Shown one piece after another: positions 7,919 to 17,126 of a stretch of 64,000 nucleotides of DNA. The notes beneath the pieces were generated by a model, which saw only the letters and a list, made by a program, of their open reading frames with translations, was not told the origin of the DNA and did no database searches. Location of the stretch: NCBI RefSeq assembly GCF_026001925.1, contig NZ_AP021869.1:682001-746000 (forward strand). The letters run 5' to 3'. Origin of the DNA: Vibrio gangliei. Lineage in GTDB: Bacteria; Pseudomonadota; Gammaproteobacteria; Enterobacterales; Vibrionaceae. A program made the translations under genes and the position numbers. Each line of letters begins with the position of its first letter. Position 1 is the stretch's first letter.

Positions 7919-9271
7919 CTAAACGATGCCTTGCTCGATCATCGCATCAGCGACTCTTCTAAAGCCGGCAATGTTTGCGCCTAAAACTAAATTACCAGGT
8001 TGACCAAACTCTCGACTGGTTTCATTTGCATTAATAAAGATGTTTTTCATGATGGTCTGCAACTGGCTATCGACTTGCTCGAAGGTCCAGTTTTGCATGC
8101 TGGCATTTTGTGCCATTTCAAGCTGACTGGTTGCAACGCCGCCTGCATTGGCTGCTTTCGCTGGCCCATAAGCCATTTCGGAATCCACGATGATATTGGC
8201 CGCATCACGAGTGGTTGGCATGTTTGCGCCTTCACTAATCAAAACACACCCATTATCGATAAGAGCAAGAGCATCGTTTGACGTCAGTTCATTTTGGGTC
8301 GCGCAAGGGAATGCGGCGTCAGCTTTATATCGCCATACAGCATGCCCTTCATTAGGATAGTCACCCAACGGCGTATACTCTGCTTCAGGGTAAGTGTCTA
8401 AATACTCTTCTAAACTTGCTCTTTTCACTTCTTTTAGTTGCTTGAGGAGCTGCAGATCAATACCGTGTTCATGATAAATCGTGCCTCTAGAATCGCTGCA
8501 TGTTACTGGGGTTGCTCCCATGTGGTATAGCTTTTCAATTGTATAGATAGCGACGTTACCTGCGCCAGAAACGAGGCAAGTTTTGCCTTTTAGTGAATCA
8601 TTACGGTCATTGAGCATGCATTCCGCAAAATATACGGTTCCGTATCCCGTTGCTTCTTTTCTAACAAGTGAGCCCCCCCAAAGAAGGCTCTTGCCTGTAA
8701 GTACTCCTTCGTAGCGGCCCGTCAATCGTTTATATTGACCAAACATATAACCAATTTCACGCGCACCGACGCCGATATCGCCAGCAGGAACATCGGTAAC
8801 GGGACCAATGTGGCGGTATAACTCGTTCATAAATGATTGGCAAAATCGCATGATTTCACCGTCAGATTTTCCTTTAGGATCGAAATTTGAACCGCCTTTT
8901 CCGCCACCAATTGGAAGGCCAGTAAGCGCGTTTTTAAAAATCTGTTCAAAGCCGAGGAACTTTATGATGCTCGCGTTCACTGAATGATGGAACCTCAGTC
9001 CGCCTTTGTATGGACCTAACGCGGAGTTAAACTCGACGCGGTAGCCTTTGTTTACTTGCACATTCCCTGCGTCATCGACCCAAGGAACTCGAAACATGAT
9101 TTGACGTTCTGGTTCTACGATTCTTTGGATAATCGCTTGTTCTTTATATTTATTATTGCTTTCTATGACTGGAGCGAGAGAAGTTAATACTTCTTCTACG
9201 GCTTGGTAAAACTCTTTTTGAGCCGGGCTACTGTGTTGTAAAGCAACAATAGTATCGTGTATGTGTGACAT
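7919..9271 (-). CDS. gdhA: NADP-specific glutamate dehydrogenase
   Basis: A 450-residue hexameric glutamate dehydrogenase, full length, that interconverts 2-oxoglutarate plus ammonium and glutamate with NADPH, giving a low-energy route of nitrogen assimilation. Visible: the substrate-binding and catalytic-Lys region LPIGGGKGGSNFDPKGKSDG near residue 122, PAGDIGVGAREIGYMFGQYK near 162, and the nucleotide-binding motif VSGAGNVAIYTIEKL near 234. The gene is intact although remnants of two different IS5-family elements in opposite orientation flank it. ATG at 9271 is preceded by AAGGAAGAGG, a strong ribosome-binding site. Confidence 0.97.
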   Translation of the reverse strand: MSHIHDTIVALQHSSPAQKEFYQAVEEVLTSLAPVIESNNKYKEQAIIQRIVEPERQIMFRVPWVDDAGNVQVNKGYRVEFNSALGPYKGGLRFHHSVNASIIKFLGFEQIFKNALTGLPIGGGKGGSNFDPKGKSDGEIMRFCQSFMNELYRHIGPVTDVPAGDIGVGAREIGYMFGQYKRLTGRYEGVLTGKSLLWGGSLVRKEATGYGTVYFAECMLNDRNDSLKGKTCLVSGAGNVAIYTIEKLYHMGATPVTCSDSRGTIYHEHGIDLQLLKQLKEVKRASLEEYLDTYPEAEYTPLGDYPNEGHAVWRYKADAAFPCATQNELTSNDALALIDNGCVLISEGANMPTTRDAANIIVDSEMAYGPAKAANAGGVATSQLEMAQNASMQNWTFEQVDSQLQTIMKNIFINANETSREFGQPGNLVLGANIAGFRRVADAMIEQGIV

Positions 9272-9450
9272 AGTCCTCTTCCTTGATATGAATAAGCAAT
9301 CAGTTTATATGAATGTATTCCCATTAAATAGTGATTTTGACCAATTCTCAATGGCTATACCTATTCAACTTGAAGATGCAGGTTTCAATATCTGAAAATT
9401 ATCCGTAATTCTGGATACGAGTGAGCCTGCAACTTTTGGTAATGTCGCAT

Positions 9451-9862
9451 GGCGTTGTTGAACAAATCCGGTGAAGGACATATCTTGCCTACGTTCTATC
9501 AGCATTAGTTTCGAACTGGCATAGCTAGTCCTATTACTTTGTTCATGGCTTTGACATTGGCAAGCGCTTCACCTACTTGAGCATTATAATTCCTTAAGCT
9601 CAATTGGCCACTCGTTAGCCCTTTGTATCGTGACATTGCCGTTTCAGATAGAGAACGGTCGTGATAATCAGAGTTAATTTTCCATTGAGCCAACGTATCA
9701 CTTTTTAACGCTTTTACTGCTTCGTTTCTTGGGTGTCCATCATCCCAGAAGCTAGCATTTTTACGTGGCGGTATTAACGGAGTAATGCCTTTTCTTTGTA
9801 ACACGTTATGGCAACCCTTCGTATCGTATGCACCATCGCCAGAGACTGAACTGTATATTTTC
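9451..9862 (-). mobile_element. IS5-family element remnant with one intact end
   Basis: Minus-strand frame 9862-9505 encodes the last ~119 residues of an IS5-family transposase (GDGAYDTKGCHNVL with the second Asp, LIPPRKNASFWDDGHP, then DRSLSETAMSRYKGL with the catalytic Glu). GGCGTTGTTGAACAAATC at 9451-9468 matches the terminal repeat type of IS903-like elements and marks the intact end. The other end and the N-terminal half are gone, and the cut edge runs directly into a dapA-like gene. It is not the same element as the fragment at 7484, since the two proteins differ at many positions. Confidence 0.85.
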
Positions 9863-10060
9863 CGCGTGTTGAACTGCAATCTGCGCAACTCGTTTTAGCT
9901 CTTCTCTTGTGAGGTAGGCATAGTTACCAGTAGAACCTAATACATCAATAGAATTGACCTTAGTATCAACTAAACGTTGAATAAGACCAATAAAGGCTGC
10001 TTCATCAACAGAGTTATTGTATAGCGGTGTCAAGGGAAATGCGGAGAGTCCAAAAAACAT
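9862..10060 (-). pseudogene. Dihydrodipicolinate synthase-family gene, 3' part lost
   Basis: From 10060 about 66 residues match the start of the DapA/NanA Schiff-base aldolase family (FGLSAFPLTPLYNNSVDEAA, then VLGSTGNYAYLTREELKRVA, equivalent to the GTTGE region). The reading then enters the IS5-family remnant at about 9862. The catalytic Lys and Tyr region (family residues about 130-165) is absent, so no enzyme can be made. The AYLTREE loop suggests a paralogue of unknown substrate rather than the housekeeping dapA. It lies 64 bp downstream of, and codirectional with, the Gfo/Idh/MocA gene, so the two may once have formed one operon. Confidence 0.8.
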
Positions 10061-10124
10061 AAAATGTATTTTTTAACATAGTAATCGAGGATAGTGGCAT
10101 TCAAGCATGACGAAATGGCTTCCT

Positions 10125-11189
10125 TCAATTTAACTTCTGATACAACCTCCCACTAACAATCGTCTCCATAATATTCATCACGATCAAGGCTTGTTGTTCT
10201 GTGACTGGCATTTCGGTGCCTTCACGAATCGCTTGATAAGTATCAAGGTAAAATTGGGTGTAATGCTGGTGGATGGGAGCGATGAGCTCATGGTGATCGT
10301 GAAAGTAAATCGTGCAAGTGCCTTGAGCGGTATCTTGGCCGAAGTTCGGATTATCAAGGAAAATGCCTTGCTTTAAGTCGCGCTCTTGTTGGTCGATTTG
10401 ATACTTTTCAACGGTGGCGTTAGTGGCATTAACTATCCAGCGTGGCGGCTCTTTGACGATAAGTTGTGAAAAGCGCACGCGAATTCTCAAGTTGCCGTAA
10501 ACCAATTTAATATCATAGTGATCTTCTGGAATACTTGTCTCGGCCTCATTGGTCATTTGATAGCTAAGTCCTTCGCCAATGTAGTAATTCTTTTGGTTAG
10601 CAATATCATAAATCACATCATCTGGCTCGCCGTATAACGATACGATTTGATCGAGAAAATGCACCGCATGACCATAAACACTGCCATCGTATTGATTGCC
10701 TCTTTGATTAGCTCCGTCGGTTCGGTAGTGAGTATGGTTGGACTCAATTTCCATCACTTTGCCGATATCTTGGCGAGCTAACAGGTTTTTTATCGTAAGA
10801 AAGTCACTGTCATAGCGTCGGTTTTGATACGGAGTGATTCGTACATTTCGTTGCTTGGCTAACTGGAATAATTCTTTCGCTTGCTCAACCGTATCGCAAA
10901 ATGGTTTTTCAACAATCACATGTTTGCCAGCTTCGATGGCTTGCTTGGCGTATGAGTAATGACTGCTGGCTGGAGTGGTAATGACAATTAGCTCAACTGG
11001 GCTAGCGAGTAGCGATTGCACATCATCGAAACGCTGAATCTCGCCATTTAGGTTGGGGTAGAGCATCTCAAATTGTCGAGTGCCTCGTGTGTAATACCCT
11101 GTTACTTCAAACTTGTTTGCCGCATCTATAAAAGGCATATGATAGCGGTTGGTGCTTTTCCCAAAGCCAATAAAACCCAGTTTCATCAT
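10125..11189 (-). CDS. Gfo/Idh/MocA-family oxidoreductase
   Basis: A 354-residue NAD(P)-dependent oxidoreductase, full length. The N-terminal Rossmann fold starts with MKLGFIGFGKSTNRYHMPFI, followed by VIVITTPASSHY-like strands and the family hallmark VIVEKPFCDT near residue 92, whose Lys takes part in catalysis on sugar or inositol-type substrates. The C-terminal alpha/beta domain includes GSVYGHAVHFLDQI with a conserved His. The substrate cannot be named; the YdgJ/YhhX-like subgroup is the nearest I recognise. Two Met codons start the protein; either fits an AGGATG motif upstream. The next gene downstream is a broken dapA-like gene. Confidence 0.88.
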   Translation of the reverse strand: MMKLGFIGFGKSTNRYHMPFIDAANKFEVTGYYTRGTRQFEMLYPNLNGEIQRFDDVQSLLASPVELIVITTPASSHYSYAKQAIEAGKHVIVEKPFCDTVEQAKELFQLAKQRNVRITPYQNRRYDSDFLTIKNLLARQDIGKVMEIESNHTHYRTDGANQRGNQYDGSVYGHAVHFLDQIVSLYGEPDDVIYDIANQKNYYIGEGLSYQMTNEAETSIPEDHYDIKLVYGNLRIRVRFSQLIVKEPPRWIVNATNATVEKYQIDQQERDLKQGIFLDNPNFGQDTAQGTCTIYFHDHHELIAPIHQHYTQFYLDTYQAIREGTEMPVTEQQALIVMNIMETIVSGRLYQKLN

Positions 11190-11298
11190 GACAACATCCT
11201 ATGTGGATTTTTGCTCTTGAATTATTTGAAGACTAACCATACATGTTGGCGGTGAAGCTGTTAATAACTAATATAAATTTTCTTGAAGGGTGATGTGA

Positions 11299-12138
11299 TT
11301 GGAACAGACAACGACATTCCGGCACTTACAAAATGCGTTTAAACGTATTGATAACAGCAAATCATTTCAGTGGTTTGTGATTGCGGTGATTGTCATTTCG
11401 GCGCTAACCGTCGGGGCGCATACGTATTCTTTGCCGCCTAGTATGGAATATGCGCTCAATATTATGGATATCGCGATCACGGTGTTCTTTCTTATTGAGT
11501 TGGTGATCCGCTATTTAGCCAGTGACGGTATTCGCGCTTTCTTTAAAAAAGGTTGGAATATCTTCGACACCATTATTGTGATTGGCAGCTTATACCCAGC
11601 GGCCGGCTCGACCATGTTTGTGGCGCGTTTGTTGCGTATTTTCCGTGTGCTGCGTTTAGTCTCTATGGTGCCGGAATTACGGGTGTTGGTGAACGCATTA
11701 ATTAAAGCCATTCCGCAGATGGGTTACATTGGCTTGTTGATGTTTGTGATCTTCTACATTTACGCCGCAGTGGGCAGCATGTTGTTTGCGGATATCAACC
11801 CAACGCTGTGGAGTGATGTGTCGATTTCGATGCTGACCTTGTTCCGTGTGGCGACGTTTGAGGATTGGACCGATGTGATGTACGAAACCATGCAAGTGTA
11901 TTCACTGAGCTGGATTTATTACCTCACGTTTATCTTCCTGACCGCTTTCATCTTTTTAAATATGATGGTGGGAACGATTTTGGAAGTGATGTCGGAAGAG
12001 CACAAGCAATTGCGAGAAGAGCGTTTGAGTGAGGAGGGCGATGCCAATCAAGACAAACTGGCGACGTCGCAAGAGATCCAAGCGCTGCATCAAAAATTGG
12101 ATCAATTGCAACGCGCCCTCAATAATATGAAGGATTAA
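11299..12138 (+). CDS. Voltage-gated ion channel, BacNav-like
   Basis: A 279-residue, six-transmembrane cation channel monomer expected to form tetramers. Segments S1-S4 are followed by an Arg-rich S4 (VARLLRIFRVLRLVSMVPEL near residues 115-134) and a pore helix with selectivity filter TFEDWTD near residue 193, then S6 (FLTAFIFLNMMVGTILEVM). The C-terminus (residues 240-279) is a predicted coiled coil rich in Glu and Gln, the tetramerisation helix of bacterial sodium channels. The filter carries E-D-x-x-D rather than the usual TLESW, so calcium permeability is possible. The start is TTG with AAGGG about 10 nt upstream. Confidence 0.88.
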   Translation: MEQTTTFRHLQNAFKRIDNSKSFQWFVIAVIVISALTVGAHTYSLPPSMEYALNIMDIAITVFFLIELVIRYLASDGIRAFFKKGWNIFDTIIVIGSLYPAAGSTMFVARLLRIFRVLRLVSMVPELRVLVNALIKAIPQMGYIGLLMFVIFYIYAAVGSMLFADINPTLWSDVSISMLTLFRVATFEDWTDVMYETMQVYSLSWIYYLTFIFLTAFIFLNMMVGTILEVMSEEHKQLREERLSEEGDANQDKLATSQEIQALHQKLDQLQRALNNMKD

Positions 12139-12438
12139 TCTTTTATTAATGTAATTTATATTAAAGTTGTTGATTAATAAGGGAAAGTTTGTCTAGATTA
12201 GGATGTGGGGAAGGTATGCTGACAATATGAGTTAATGGCATTTTTACAAACTAATACGACCTAAATAGCGGTCATTGTATTGCTACGGCTTTCATTGTCA
12301 GAGGCATCCAGATTATTGCAGCTTTATATAAGTAAAGGATTATTTTGACATAAGAAAAGGATTATTTTGCCTGTTCCTAGTTTAAAAAATGCTTCAAGTT
12401 TTATAGTGTTCCCAGATGTTATCTTTTAAGGTGTGTTT
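12139..12438 (+). other. 300-bp gap with a 14-bp direct repeat
   Basis: No gene seen. AAAGGATTATTTTG occurs at 12334-12347 and again at 12356-12369, a 22-bp period (about two helical turns), roughly 70-105 bp before the MscS gene. It could be a regulator-binding site. No clear terminator follows the channel gene. Confidence 0.5.
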
Positions 12439-13683
12439 ATGTATCAGAATGTACTAAATTGGTTTGAGGAGATTGGTATCCCCTTACAACAAATGCTTCC
12501 GGTGGCGAAAGCACTGGGTCTTATTGTCATTATCGCGATTATTATTCATTTACTCCTTCATCGAGGATTATTGAGATGGATTAAAAATCGCGCCAATGTA
12601 TCTGGTGGGATCTGGCGAAGTATCGTTGCCAATGAAAATTTATTTAGCCGTTTGGCCTTGTTAATTCAAGGTTCGGTCATCGGTATTCAAGCTAAATTAT
12701 GGCTCTCTCAAGAAAGCTTTATCCGAGAAGCGATCATGACAGTCGTTGCCTTGTGGGTCGTGATTTATGCCTTGCTGGTGGTGTTTTCAATTTTAGATGT
12801 TATTGAACGGGCGGTAAGTCGTACCCAAGCCGGTAAAAATATGCCAATACGTGGTATTATGCAAAGCTTGAAGATCATCTTCTTTGTTGTCGCAGCACTG
12901 CTTATTACTTCGATTTTAATTGGTAAATCACCAGTCATTTTATTAAGTGGTTTAGGTGCGATGACAGCCGTCATCATGTTGGTCTTTAAAGATCCAATAT
13001 TAGGCTTAGTGGCAGGGGTTCAATTATCCGCTAATAAAATGTTAAGTGTGGGCGATTGGCTTGAAATGCCGAAATATGGCGCAGATGGTGATGTGATTGA
13101 TATCAGTTTAACCACGGTAAAAGTACAAAACTGGGATAAAACTATTACGACTATTCCAACTTATGCTTTAATTTCGGACTCGTTTAAAAACTGGAAAGGA
13201 ATGCAAAACTCTGGGGGCCGCCGTATTAAACGCAGCGTGCTTATTGATGCTACTAGTGTCCATTTTCTTAAAAAAGAAGAAATCGATTATTTAACCAAAG
13301 CAAAATTATTAAAACCTTATTTACTCAATAAAGTGGAAGAGTTAGCGGAATATAATTCCAGCAATGATTTTGACCATGAGTGTGGCATCAATGGCCGGAA
13401 ATTAACGAACTTGGGCAGCTTTAGAGCGTATTTAGAACATTATCTTTCTGCGCATCCACGCATTCACAATGAAATGACGCTAATGGTTCGTCAAATGAGC
13501 CCGACCCATGAAGGGATCCCGTTAGAGGTGTATTGCTTTACCAATACTACGGTTTGGTTAGAGTATGAGTCGATTCAATCGGATATTTTTGATCATATTT
13601 ATGCGGTATTGCCGGAATTTGATCTCCGAGTATCGCAAGCGCCAACCGGTAATGACTTTCGTCAATGGCAAGCGCATTCGTAA
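12439..13683 (+). CDS. Mechanosensitive channel, MscS family (YbdG-like)
   Basis: A 414-residue MscS-superfamily channel, similar in length and organisation to YbdG. N-terminal transmembrane helices (LGLIVIIAIIIHLLL and others) precede the pore helix and beta domain marked by AMTAVIMLVFKDPILGLVAG and LSANKMLSVGDWLEMPKYGA, the conserved MscS signature. The C-terminal half is a cytoplasmic cage that includes an inserted region. Such channels release osmolytes on hypo-osmotic shock. A GTG at 12433 is possible, but the ATG at 12439 has AAGG at a better distance (7 nt). It stands alone between two gaps. Confidence 0.9.
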   Translation: MYQNVLNWFEEIGIPLQQMLPVAKALGLIVIIAIIIHLLLHRGLLRWIKNRANVSGGIWRSIVANENLFSRLALLIQGSVIGIQAKLWLSQESFIREAIMTVVALWVVIYALLVVFSILDVIERAVSRTQAGKNMPIRGIMQSLKIIFFVVAALLITSILIGKSPVILLSGLGAMTAVIMLVFKDPILGLVAGVQLSANKMLSVGDWLEMPKYGADGDVIDISLTTVKVQNWDKTITTIPTYALISDSFKNWKGMQNSGGRRIKRSVLIDATSVHFLKKEEIDYLTKAKLLKPYLLNKVEELAEYNSSNDFDHECGINGRKLTNLGSFRAYLEHYLSAHPRIHNEMTLMVRQMSPTHEGIPLEVYCFTNTTVWLEYESIQSDIFDHIYAVLPEFDLRVSQAPTGNDFRQWQAHS

Positions 13684-13734
13684 TCTAACGTGATAAATAG
13701 CGGTTAATAGAGAAACTTGACCAATATGATGGAC

Positions 13735-14592
13735 TTATATCGGTAAATGCTTGTCGAGATAATCGAGCAATAATCTGACCTTAGTCGATAAATGATGGTT
13801 GTGAGGGTAAACCGCCCACACGCCATCATTTTTTGGTTGTGATGATTCGAGTAATGAGACCAGCTGACCTGATTCGATATAGCTCTTCACGTAATAATCG
13901 GGCAGTTGCACAATCCCAATGCCTTTTAATGCAGCATCCAATAGCGCATAGCCGTTATTGCATTTTAGCGAGCCTTTAATGCTGAGCTTGCGATTATGAA
14001 AGCGCCAGTAATCTAGCGTACCCACCAAACAATTGTGACGTTTTAAGTCACTTAAATTTTCAGGCTCGCCCCATTGACGTAGATATTTAGGTGATGCGCA
14101 CAGGAACTGCTGACGTGAACGCAGTTTTTTTGCCATCATGCTGGAGTCTTCTAACGGGCCTAAGCGAATGGCTAAATCGACTTTTTCTTCAGTGAGATCC
14201 ACCACCTGGTTAGTGAGCCATAATTCAATATTGAGATCGGGGTAAGCCAGGTAGAAATCATTGATCAGCGGTGCGACATGGCTTTCACCGTATGCAATCG
14301 GCACTGAAATTTTAAGTTGACCTTGCGGGCTGTGGTTCAAACTGGTGACAGAGCGTTCCGCTTCGGCTAATTGATCTAATATCTCACGGCATTGTTCAAA
14401 ATATTGTTGACCAAGATCTGTGAGTTTGACTTGACGGGTGGTGCGATAAAACAAACGAATCGCGAGGCGTTTTTCCAACTGATTGACCTGTCGGCTGACT
14501 TGCGCGGTAGAAATATTGAGTTGTTTGGCGGCTAAGGTGAAGCTGCCAGTTTCGGCTACCGCGACAAATTCTGAAACTCCCTGCCAATGCAT
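13735..14592 (-). CDS. LysR-family transcriptional regulator
   Basis: A 285-residue LysR regulator with the N-terminal winged helix (FVAVAETGSFTLAAKQLNIS, then AQVSRQVNQLEKRLAIRLF) and a C-terminal periplasmic-binding-protein-like sensor domain (LKISVPIAYGESHVAPLIND). It is divergent from adhC with 185 bp between, the usual layout when a LysR protein controls its neighbour; this type precedes adhC/fghA in other gammaproteobacteria. Control of formaldehyde detoxification is therefore likely, but inferred from position. ATG 14592 follows AGGTGA; an upstream GTG at 14601 would add three residues. Confidence 0.92.
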   Translation of the reverse strand: MHWQGVSEFVAVAETGSFTLAAKQLNISTAQVSRQVNQLEKRLAIRLFYRTTRQVKLTDLGQQYFEQCREILDQLAEAERSVTSLNHSPQGQLKISVPIAYGESHVAPLINDFYLAYPDLNIELWLTNQVVDLTEEKVDLAIRLGPLEDSSMMAKKLRSRQQFLCASPKYLRQWGEPENLSDLKRHNCLVGTLDYWRFHNRKLSIKGSLKCNNGYALLDAALKGIGIVQLPDYYVKSYIESGQLVSLLESSQPKNDGVWAVYPHNHHLSTKVRLLLDYLDKHLPI

Positions 14593-14768
14593 GTTTATCA
14601 CCTATATGTATTAATGAAGCCTATATCCTACTTATTATTACAATTTGGTAAAAGTGTTTTACTTATACGAGTCTTATCATTTTTCGGTTGGTGTCTATAC
14701 TGAATGCATATCTTGAGTGGCTCGCTTTTTGGTGTGCCTCTGATGTTCTCCCTTGAATTAATGAGTAA

Positions 14769-15902
<1,134 letters not shown>

Positions 15903-15905
15903 GAG

Positions 15906-16070
15906 ACGTAGCTAGGAAACTCGTTGCTCGTGTCTCGAGGTGAAATACGTGAGATCGAGCCACAATAATAGGTACTTTCTTACTTGTAAGCCCAATTACT
16001 TTGAAGATTGGTACGTAGCTAGGAAACTCGTTGCTCGTATCTCGAGGTGAAATACTCAAGCTCGAGCAAC
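15906..16070 (+). repeat. Pair of ~58-bp imperfect direct repeats
   Basis: 15906-15963 and 16013-16070 share a 58-bp sequence starting ACGTAGCTAGGAAACTCGTT with few mismatches, at a 107-bp period, between adhC and fghA. Each contains CTCGAG and nearby GAGC/GCTC words, so each can fold partly. The composition resembles other Vibrio intergenic repeats in this window. Confidence 0.8.
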
Positions 16071-16168
16071 CATAGTCGGTGTTTATTTAGCTATAAGTTC
16101 GATGAATTTTAAGGTTAAAGTGTAGCTTAGGGCTGTTGTTTTAGTCTTGGGAACGAGAATAGACTTTT

Positions 16169-16232
16169 CCGAGCTTCCGAGCTTCCGAGCTTCCGAGCTT
16201 CCGAGCTTCCGAGCTTCCGAGCTTCCGAGCTA
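16169..16232 (+). repeat. 8-bp tandem repeat (CCGAGCTT) x 7-8
   Basis: Seven perfect CCGAGCTT units (16169-16224) plus a degenerate eighth (CCGAGCTA) lie 29 bp before the fghA start codon. Such arrays change copy number by slippage; here it would change the spacing between upstream promoter elements and fghA. Confidence 0.95.
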
Positions 16233-16260
16233 CGAGAAACGTATAAACGAGAACCGTATA

Positions 16261-17100
16261 ATGAAACAACTCAATTCAAATAAATCGTTTGGTGGTTATC
16301 AACAGCAATTTGAGCATGAATCTACTGTGCTCAATTGCACCATGCGCTTTTCGATTTTTATGCCGCCGCAAGCCGCTGATGAGAAAGTGCCGGTGTTGTA
16401 CTGGTTATCGGGCTTAACTTGCACCGATGAAAACTTTGTGCAAAAAGCCGGTGCGCAGCGATTGGCGGCGGAATTAGGTATCGCGATTGTTGCGCCAGAT
16501 ACGAGTCCGCGTGGTGATGATGTGGCTGATGATGAAGCCTATGATCTAGGTAAAGGGGCAGGCTTTTACCTTAATGCCACCCAAGAGCCTTGGGCTAAGC
16601 ATTATCAAATGTACGATTACATTGCTTACGAGCTACCAGCCTTGATTGAAGCAAACTTTGCTGTTAATGATAAGCGTTCGATCTCAGGTCACTCGATGGG
16701 CGGGCATGGCGCGTTAACCATTGGCTTACGCAATAGTCCGCGCTTTAAATCGATTTCCGCTTTCAGCCCGATTGTGAGCCCATTGCATTGCCCGTGGGGA
16801 CACAAGGCATTAACCGCTTATCTTGGTGATGACCAAGCTTTGTGGGTTAAATACGATGCGGTTGAGCTGATGAAAAAAATCAAAGGAGACGAAGCGTATT
16901 TGCCGCCGATCAAAATGGATCAAGGTCTTGCCGATAACTTCTTAGAAGATCAATTAAAACCGCACTTATTGGAAAATGCCGCTAATGATGTGGGGTATCC
17001 ATTTGAAATCAATGTCCACTCTGGTTACGACCATAGCTATTTTTTCATCGCCAGTTTCATAGATGAGCATTTGAAGTTTCATGCTCAGTATTTGAAATAA
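16261..17100 (+). CDS. fghA: S-formylglutathione hydrolase
   Basis: A 279-residue alpha/beta hydrolase (esterase D family, FrmB-like) that hydrolyses S-formylglutathione to formate and glutathione, the second step after AdhC. Visible: the nucleophile elbow GHSMGGHGAL with the catalytic Ser near residue 147, APDTSPRGDD near residue 80, and the late His in YDHSYFF. The start at ATG 16261 gives the normal N-terminus MKQLNSNKSFGGYQQ; an upstream TTG at 16147 would read through the CCGAGCTT array and is not conserved. It directly precedes an IS4-family insertion. Confidence 0.96.
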   Translation: MKQLNSNKSFGGYQQQFEHESTVLNCTMRFSIFMPPQAADEKVPVLYWLSGLTCTDENFVQKAGAQRLAAELGIAIVAPDTSPRGDDVADDEAYDLGKGAGFYLNATQEPWAKHYQMYDYIAYELPALIEANFAVNDKRSISGHSMGGHGALTIGLRNSPRFKSISAFSPIVSPLHCPWGHKALTAYLGDDQALWVKYDAVELMKKIKGDEAYLPPIKMDQGLADNFLEDQLKPHLLENAANDVGYPFEINVHSGYDHSYFFIASFIDEHLKFHAQYLK

Positions 17101-17126
17101 CTTGGTAGAAGGTAAAACATGAAAAA

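Noticed and set aside
9806..10060. A complete 84-residue aldolase-like protein.
   Set aside because: Its last ~18 residues (FSLWRWCIRYEGLP) are an out-of-frame reading of the IS5-family remnant; catalytic residues are missing.
16147..16260. A longer fghA starting at TTG 16147 and translated through the CCGAGCTT array, which would make the gene phase variable by frame.
   Set aside because: The standard S-formylglutathione hydrolase N-terminus begins at ATG 16261. The extension is repeat-derived (SELPSFRA-type) with no homology, so the array is more likely untranslated.
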